Shown here piece by piece: positions 57,022 to 64,000 of a stretch of 64,000 nt of DNA; within the stretch, counting starts at the first letter, position 1; the number at the start of each line of letters is the position of its first letter. The stretch covers positions 12,193,037 to 12,257,036 of the forward strand of contig NC_063050.1 in the NCBI RefSeq assembly GCF_018812025.1, read 5' to 3'. The stretch is from Megalobrama amblycephala. Lineage: Eukaryota > Chordata > Actinopteri > Cypriniformes > Xenocyprididae. The notes under the pieces are model-generated. The model worked only from the letters and a program-made list of their open reading frames with translations, made no database searches and had not been told where the DNA came from. A program made the translations under genes and the position numbers.

Positions 57022-58400
57022 TTTTTTTTTTTTCAAATCATAAACTTTTTTTTAGAAACCCCAGAAACACAAAGTTTTAAAGATTAAAACAAACAGGTTT
57101 TAATAATCAGAGTGATGAATTTCAGCAATTATATTCAATCTCATACCAGATGGTTGATGTGAATGTTGATGCTAAATGTTTAAGCCATAAAGATATTAAG
57201 ATAAACATTAAGATCATGATTTTTTGCTAAGCTGCTTTGACTCAATGTGTATTATTTTACTACACATACTATAGTAGGGAAGAATTAGGGTGCAAAGCAG
57301 ATGAGACTGTTCAACTTTAAGAGAACTTTGCCAGAACGTTAGCTAAAATTATGAGAATGATGCAATAATTAATAATGAAATCATAGACTCTATCCTCAAA
57401 ATCTGATCACAGATATGACTGTAGGTTTAACTCAATATATAATTCTTCATAATGCATAAGTCAGCTCTGTTCCTGCGAGGCGTCCTCACATCCTCTCTCC
57501 TCCACCAGAGAGTCCAGATTATGGGAACCAAGTAGTTGAGTGAAAACCCAAATATATCTGCTCCTCTGGAGCTTTAACACACATCAACCCTCAAATCTCA
57601 ACAGCAGTTTTTGACGCTCTCATGGTGAACGTAAAAATGCTCAGGATGCCACTGTGCTACTGATAAACTGTTTATTAATCTCTCTTTAAGATGGGACAGG
57701 ATATGAACTGAACATGTAGGACTTTGCATATTATATTATTGCAATGAGGACATATGAATTCATTTAAATATTACTGTAAATCTTTTCAACTACACATTAC
57801 AGTAAGTCAAACACATGCTGGCTGTTGGGCAGAGAAGATGGTTATTCATGTGCTGATGGCTTAAAGAGCTAGAGACGACTAGTCAAGAGTCTCCATGGTG
57901 ACAGGAAGTGAGGCGACACTGACAAAAGTTTTTTATAAGATTTGTTTTTAACGAGCAGACCAGATTGTCTTGACAGAAAGATTTATCAGATGAAGTAGCT
58001 CCCTCACCTGGCCAAAGAGAGAAAACACATCTGTAAAGATTAAAGTAAGAGCACGTCATTTTCATTTTAGGCCTAACTAGGCTATTAAAAATATTAAAAT
58101 ATCGCCTGGATCCTGAGGGAATCTTTTGGGGAGACAAATATTGTATGTAAATTAATATCGATGAAATCCATAAAAGATTGCAACAGGTTTGATTTTCTTT
58201 TTTTTTTTTTTCTCCGTATATGATGAAAATCATGGTCGTGTATGCAAATGATACACCCCTTTGCCATCTTAAAATAGCCTTGAGACATAAAGACACGTTA
58301 TAATCGCTGAAATCACCAACACAACTCTCGTGAATCAAGTAAATCAACAGAACAAATGTCGTAGTGTCACACATATGTGCTTTATAAACATTCTACTCAC

Positions 58401-58442
58401 CTGTGCGAAGATGAACTCCATCCTTCGTTTTAGATCCTTCAT
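58401..58442 (-). CDS. Candidate first coding exon, copy B (14 codons)
   Basis: Identical to the copy A exon at 9773-9814, including the donor GTGAGTA and the ATG context. The minus open frame at 58094-58288 includes NLLQSFMDFIDINLHTIF, also open in copy A with three differences, all replacements. This does not show coding constraint. Gene identity unknown. Confidence 0.35.
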
Positions 58443-58660
58443 TACTGTATTTTATTGTTATTTTTGAATACTTGTGCAAGTTTTTTGTTTTTTGTTACAG
58501 GGAGGTTTAAAGACGCACTAATGTGATACTGAAAGCTGATTGGCTTTGAATAGTGACCACTGATAATAATTGGTTATATATGCAAATTTCATGTTAGTTT
58601 TCCCTGGAGGTCGCATTTGAAGGCTGTATAGTGCATAATGTATTCCTCCCTTGTATTTCT

Positions 58661-61600
58661 GTTCCCTTTCGAAAGGGAACTCCACTCTGCGTTTGCAGTA
58701 AACGCATTGGGGAACGTCACGTGACCCAGGTGTCCGAAAGCTAGAAGACCCAGGTATTCCTATTGGAGTTATTGACTTCACTTCAGCTAATATGTAGATG
58801 TTTAGGTCGGCCTTAATCGGCCGCCTGACATTGTTTGCTTGTGAGCTTCACTTCCTTTCTCTTATCCATGAGATTTGGAGGTGAAGCCCGGGCTTCACTA
58901 GGCTTGTGGCCTTGTAAGAAGGCCCGTAGCTTAGCGGCTAGGCTAGAGCTAGGTTTGGTGTGTTATTTACATAACCTTATGTTTACTATCCCTGATTAGG
59001 TTGTATAGTTCCTAGTTCCTAGGCCTCCTCCCGAGGGAGTTGTTAGGCCGTATGCCATTATCCCCTTGTTTATGTAGGCGCAATTGTGAGATTAACAGCT
59101 AGGTCGTAGACTGTTTTGACTCCCTGATGCTGTCTCTCAGGTGGTAGGCCTTTATCTTTGCGTAGATAAGTTATGCAGGTTTTTGCTTGGCCCCACTTCC
59201 TAGAACTTTCATGCTAAGGGAAATGAATTCCTCTGAGCTACTTGATATCTGTATTTATCAAGTTTGATTGGACGATGCTAGTTTTTAGCCTTTCGTCTTC
59301 TAGGCTTAGAACAGATTTGAGGATCTGTATGGGAGTGTTTTTCCTTTTAAATAGCATGTATTTCAAAGTTTTATGTTACTTTGAGTTCTAGATTTTTGCC
59401 CTACATATATATATGTGAGCTTACGTATGCTGCCACAGGTTAGCACCTGTTCTCTTAATAGTAGGCCCCTTTTTGCTGTAAAGCGACCTCTATTTGAGAG
59501 GATGGTGACTACATATTCCCCAGTTAAGAGGTGTATTTGTGTCACTGAGTGCATCACCTGTTGGATTGCATACTCAGGGTAGTTAGAACCACTTTTTGAG
59601 GAAAGTTGGTATCTATTTAAGCTCCCTGGTGATCTTGTTAGCGGTTATATTGCATATAACTCGGATTGTAGGCTTTATGATATTTAGCCTCCTTCTAGTT
59701 AGCAGTTGTTTTCTACAATGCTGATTAACTGATCATGGTTTGCTCACATATGTACACTACCACAGGCCCTGCCATGTGTTTGTTTGAGTTAGTAGGCCTT
59801 ATAGCCTCCCTTAGACCATGTTGGCTTTGTTTGGTTCCCTTTAGTCACATGTTTAGGGTACATTGCCTGTTGGAATGTTTAGTTTGTATGTGAGCTTAAT
59901 ATGCTGCCACAGGTTGGCACCCGCTTATATATAGCAGGCCCTTTTTGAAAGAAAAGCGGCCACTATTTAAGTGTTCGGTGAACCCTTTCCCAGTGTTACT
60001 GAGTGCATCGCCTGTCAGATTGCATACTCAGGGTAGCTAGATCACTTTTTGAGAAAAGTTTGTATCTGTCAGCTCCCTTTCAGTTATCTGTTTATCAGCT
60101 ATATTGCATATAACGGTGATTGTAGGCTGGATTGTTCAGCCTCCTTCTAGTTTGCAATAATTTCATATTGGCTGTTTAATGGATATCAGTTTGCTCACAT
60201 ACTGTTTTGATATTACACTGCTTCAGGCCCTGCAGCATGTTTGTTTGAGGTAGTAGGCTTAATTAGCCTCCCTTAGACCATGTTGGTTGTATTGTTTCCC
60301 CTTGGTCACAAGAACTTAGGGTACTTTGCCTGTTTGGAAAGTGTAGCCTAGCACAGGTAGCAGTTGGCTTCCCATAGTTAGTGGGTTAGAGCTGGTTCCC
60401 TGTAAGCTTGGTTCCCTGGAAATTCACGAGCTGAAGCCACGTGTCACTGAATCGGCAGGCCCCTTCAGGCCTCCTTTTTAGTTTGCATGTTGGCACAGAT
60501 TGTGTTTTTCTGTGCGGCTCTGGATGAGATGTCAGTAGTGAAACCTTACTGAGGTTTGGTTTAACCTATTGTTGCCTCTGAGTCGATGATTCTAGTTGAG
60601 CTAAGAGCCACCTAGCGCTTAGGTTGGATCTTTGTGCTCCTGGAAACGGCCATGAGACTTACGTTGTGTGTCCTGAAGGATGCTAAGCCTGCGGGCCGCC
60701 TTTTTTGGATACACTAGTGTTTGTTTAGGTGTATTTCTCTCTGAGAACTATTTCTATACACTTTCGTTGACCAGGGGCCCAAGTGGTAGATTCAACCCCC
60801 TCTTTTGCGGGCTGTTTACCAGGCTTGGGACCTAAACACTGCCACGAGCTGATGCCACGTGTCTGTTGAGGTTATAGGCCTTCCAGGCCTTCCTTAATAC
60901 GTGTTGGCGTATGCTGTACTCCTCTTGCTTAAAGAGTAAAAGGTGCTTTTACTGAGTACACTGCTCGTCGGATTGTGTTGGGTGGATTATCATAAGAGCA
61001 CTGTGCAGCTTTCTATTGCTGCCATGGAAGTTGTCTGTCTGCCGCAGGCTTAGACAGATGTTCAGAATGGCTTTTACCAAATTCAGACCACTTTCTGAAG
61101 TTTACTTCTGTTTTCATATAAAACTGTTGTCATGTTGTAAGCCCCTCTCGGACTTCCATGAGTATGTGCTCTTGGCATAGTCTACCTGTTAGGTGAGCTC
61201 TGCGCTTCCCCCTTGGGGTTGGGTTCGTAATAGTGCTTAGCTCCCTAAGCTGATTATGATGGTTAAGCCTTGATCAGGCCCCGTCTTAAGGGTCAGCCCC
61301 AGGCTGGTTTGTGCTCCCCTGTTCAGGGTGTTCAGCGCACAGCTTCCTCTAATTAATATATGCACTAATTAAGCACTGGGTAGATCCTAGATGAGTGGAT
61401 TATCTCCCCTCGATATGAGGGTTCATAGCGCTTAGCTGAGTTCTGCTCTCTGGGATGCCCGTCTCTACGCGTGGGTCTGAGCTGGTTTCTGCCTTTCTGC
61501 AGTTACTCTTACCTACCATCTTCCTAAGAAGAATGCGTTTAGGAGGCTCTGTATTCAGACAGGGTTGGCCTGGACTAAGTCTGTTCCCCTAGAAGACCAG

Positions 61601-61999
61601 GTCGGCCTCCCTGGTGGCAATGAGGGTGACCCTGTTCCCCTCAAAAGTGACTGGCCGAGGTTCCCTTTGGTTCCTTGGCCACATTCCCTTAAAGGGACCA
61701 CTTTCTCACTGAAAGATGGGTTCCAGACGCCTTAGCGATTTCTTTAGGCTCTATTTGTTATAAGAGAAAGGTAGAAGCCTTTAGGAAGCTCAGCTTGGGC
61801 TGTTGGCCAGAGGGAATGCTGTCACTGACAGCCTGGTGTGACCCGAGGGGGAGTTTGCTGGGCAGTTTGAGAACTGCTTTGAGGCCTTTGTCTCAGCCAA
61901 TTACTGGCAGGCACTCCCCTCCAGCATGGCGGCATGGGTATATCATTCCCCAATGCGTTTACTGCAAACGCAGAGTGGAGTTCCCTTTCGAAAGGGAAC
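58661..61999. mobile_element. 3.3-kb TIR element with internal repeats
   Basis: Both ends have the palindrome TTCCCTTTCGAAAGGGAA followed inward by CTCCACTCTGCGTTTGCAGT and AAACGCATTGGGGAA (inverted on the right at 61950-61980). It is absent from copy A, so it inserted after the duplication or was precisely lost. Inside are roughly 480-bp tandem blocks (59395-59885 and 59888-60345) sharing TGCTGCCACAGGTT, TGCATACTCAGGGTAG and CTCCCTTAGACCATGTTGG, with more diverged pieces to about 61100. No transposase, integrase or reverse transcriptase was recognised. Confidence 0.72.
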
Positions 62000-62318
62000 G
62001 TCTCCGGTTACGTATGTAACCATGGTTCCCTGAGAACAGGGAATGAGACTCTGCATTTCATTGCCATGCTTCAGGTTGCCTGCCTACAGAACAGTCCCTC
62101 AAGACGATGAGATGAAGACTGTCTCTCCAGGCGCTCCTTTATACTTCTGGGTCGCGCCGTATGACGTCATAGGCTGTCGCCGGCCAATAGGAATTGGAGT
62201 TATTGGATGGTGCTTTCGGACACCTGGGTCACGTGACATTCCCCAATGCGTTTACTGCAAACGCAGAGTCTCGTTCCCTGTTATCAGGGAACCATGGTTA
62301 CATACGTAACCTGAGACG
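61999..62318. mobile_element. 320-bp MITE abutting the larger element
   Basis: The ends CGTCTCCGGTTACGTATGTA and ACATACGTAACCTGAGACG are inverted over about 55 bp, continuing into ACCATGGTTCCCTG and CAGGGAACCATGGT. The inner right part also carries CCCCAATGCGTTTACTGCA and the CACCTGGGTCACGTGAC segment shared with the left end of the larger element. The two may be one rearranged unit. Confidence 0.75.
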
Positions 62319-62695
62319 TTTTTAGAGAAAATACTGAATACTGAAAATACTGAAAAAAAAAAAAAAAAAAAAAAACTGAAGAAAAGAAACTCTCTTGCTG
62401 TAATTGTAACTATTTATTGTGCATTTACTTTTTTCTTCCTAACTTTATCTGCAATAACTTTTGTGCCTATAGTAACTGGAACGTTCTTGGATATCTTATA
62501 AGCTTAGGAGGCCGTGGCGACATTGTGAGTTGGTGGCATAATGTTAATGAAATCAAAGGTGCATCCAGTTGTTTTGCCAAAAAGTCAAAGTATTATGAAT
62601 ATAGTAACTGGAATGTGTTTGGTTATCTTATAAGATCGTACTGATGAATGAGTTGGTAATTTGATGGTAATGAAATTACGGGCATGAAACGTAGT

Positions 62696-63962
62696 TGAGT
62701 CATTCCACGAAACCGGTACGATTTGAGTCCCTTTGACCTTTTTCAGTGTATTTTTATCTTTTGGGTCACCAAAATATATTTTTAAAAGCTATTTCTATTA
62801 ATTGAAATGTCTCCTTTAATAGTGTTTAAAAACATGACATGTATTTTATCTTTATATTAGAAATGATTTAGTTTTTTTCAGTTGACACAACCTATATTGC
62901 CAGGCACCTCAAGGCCTTCTATGAAAGTGTACTTGGGATATGAATAATAAAATGAGAAAAAAGTCCATACATTTTGCCATTCCCATAAATATCTTTCTGT
63001 GCTTTTTTGCTGGTAATGTTTATTTTCTAAGTAAAGTCATGATTATTCATTAAAATCACATCATTTAGTCCCATACCTCAGTAACCCCTCAACCCCGTTA
63101 CACAAACCATTCTCCCCCTATAAAAATAATGAACGGATACTTATGTGACATCATTAACAGTAAGTGACATCATATAAGTCTTCTGAACAACATTGTGAGC
63201 AGACACAGGTAAGTTACCACCTTCTTTAATAATTATAACTAAATTGTGTTGTGAAATTGTATTTGTCAAGCTTAACGACTCAACCCCGTTACAATTAAAG
63301 ACAGAAAACTATTACTTGTGAAAATTATCTTTATAGTTTCAACATTATTCATGATTTCTTAATATCATGCATGCCATGTGCTCTCATTTATTCACTAGAT
63401 TTAGAGCAGTGGCCAATTTGGGCAAAAAATCACAACCCCGTCACAGTCAACCCCATCACGCCTACATTATTATTATTACTATTATTTAAGTTTATGAAAA
63501 GGTAATTTAAAGTTAGTTGAATTCTGTCTGAAATGTTCAGAGCAATCATAAGAATACTGATTTTAGTTCAAATTCTGAAGTTAAGCCTTTGATAAAAATG
63601 ATGAGGTTGCTGTCACAAAAAGTGTCAATTTCAGGCATTAGTATAGCAAAAGTGTGATATTTTATTTAACTTTCACATTTGCAATTACTGAATTAGTGTG
63701 AGGGACATCTGATTAATAGGAAAATGTTGATTTTATCACAAATACATGTTATAATAATATTCAGAGAGCTCCCATAGTGTCCATAACTTCAAATAATGAC
63801 CAACAATAATAGAGATTTGATGCCTGAGATGGGAAAATATGTTTTTTCTGGAAGTTAAATATGTCATTAATGTTGTAGGGTGTTCAGAAAACTAATACAT
63901 TTTGGTAAAAAATCTAAAAATGTGTAAGTCCAAATCGTACCGGTTTTGTGAAATGACTCAGT
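62696..63962. mobile_element. TIR element with CCGGTACGATTTG ends, copy B, complete
   Basis: The left end TGAGTCATTCCACGAAACCG and the right end CGGTTTTGTGAAATGACTCA are inverted copies over about 35 bp, including ACCGGTACGATTTG. The length is about 1.27 kb with no transposase frame. Copy A (10423-11500) has lost the right end, so copy B defines the element. Target duplication is unclear. Confidence 0.78.
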
Positions 63963-64000
63963 TATGTTGTCATTTAGTAAGTTATGAAATTACAAAAAAT

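Larger units (their letters stand above)
57030..64000 (+). repeat. Segmental duplication, copy B (runs off window)
   Basis: This is the direct-orientation partner of 7675-11575. It lacks about 750 bp present in copy A, and carries the 58661-62318 insertion and an intact right end of the 62696-63962 element. Since copy A is followed about 460 bp later by a GIMAP exon, a further GIMAP sequence may lie just beyond the window end. Confidence 0.9.

Noticed and set aside
58661..62318. LTR retrotransposon
   Set aside because: The ends are inverted, not direct repeats, and no gag, reverse transcriptase or integrase motif was found.
1..64000. tRNA or rRNA genes
   Set aside because: No convincing A-box/B-box pair with a cloverleaf, and no rRNA core sequence was seen.

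Overview
This window is repeat-dense nuclear DNA of a ray-finned fish, most likely a cyprinid (zebrafish, carp or goldfish relatives). The evidence is AT-rich DNA with many (TA)n and (CA)n tracts, fish-type GIMAP GTPase exons, a Tx1-type LINE, DIRS-like retrotransposon remains, and hAT, Tc1/mariner and TTAA-target non-autonomous DNA elements of kinds common in cyprinids. Nothing prokaryotic or viral was seen. Host-type coding sequence is sparse: one intact GIMAP exon (30802-31604, minus strand), one broken GIMAP copy (12038-12860, minus strand), a three-exon zinc-ribbon gene inside a transposon-like interval (27316-28444, plus strand), and several tiny splice-bounded exons.

Layout. 1-2017: intergenic DNA with a MITE. 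2024-7163: a terminal-inverted-repeat element filled by about 4.6 kb of a 69-bp tandem repeat that flips orientation near 6740. 7675-11575: copy A of a segmental duplication whose copy B (57030 to the window end) lies about 46 kb away in the same orientation. 12038-12860: GIMAP pseudogene. 13020-15925: DIRS-like fragments (tyrosine recombinase and RNase H) split by a 1.54-kb hAT-like element with a perfect 8-bp target duplication. 17601-20774 and about 21474-25084: two adjacent multi-kilobase palindromes. 25387-29324: a 3.9-kb interval with short inverted ends, ACGTA-rich subterminal DNA and a target-site duplication, carrying a spliced 201-aa zinc-ribbon gene on the plus strand and a convergent two-exon start on the minus strand. 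30802-31686: intact GIMAP. 31767-33967: palindromic TA-target element. 35575-39250: nested elements (a TTAA-target element containing a hAT-like element). 39415-43995: Tx1-type LINE lacking most of its endonuclease. 46449-50738: paired and nested MITEs with a hAT-like insert and a 1.6-kb palindromic element. 51868-56878: third large palindrome, carrying a mirrored four-codon start exon and a hAT-like element. 57030-64000: duplication copy B, carrying a roughly 3.7-kb insertion absent from copy A.

The two GIMAP copies suggest an immune GIMAP neighbourhood that grew by segmental duplication and was then filled with transposons. The most novel object is the 25387-29324 interval, which looks like a two-gene DNA transposon derivative whose plus-strand gene is intact by inspection. 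The three long palindromes are the main structural oddity; two of them have a mobile element or its remains at or near the centre. All family assignments come from reading motifs by eye; no search was run.
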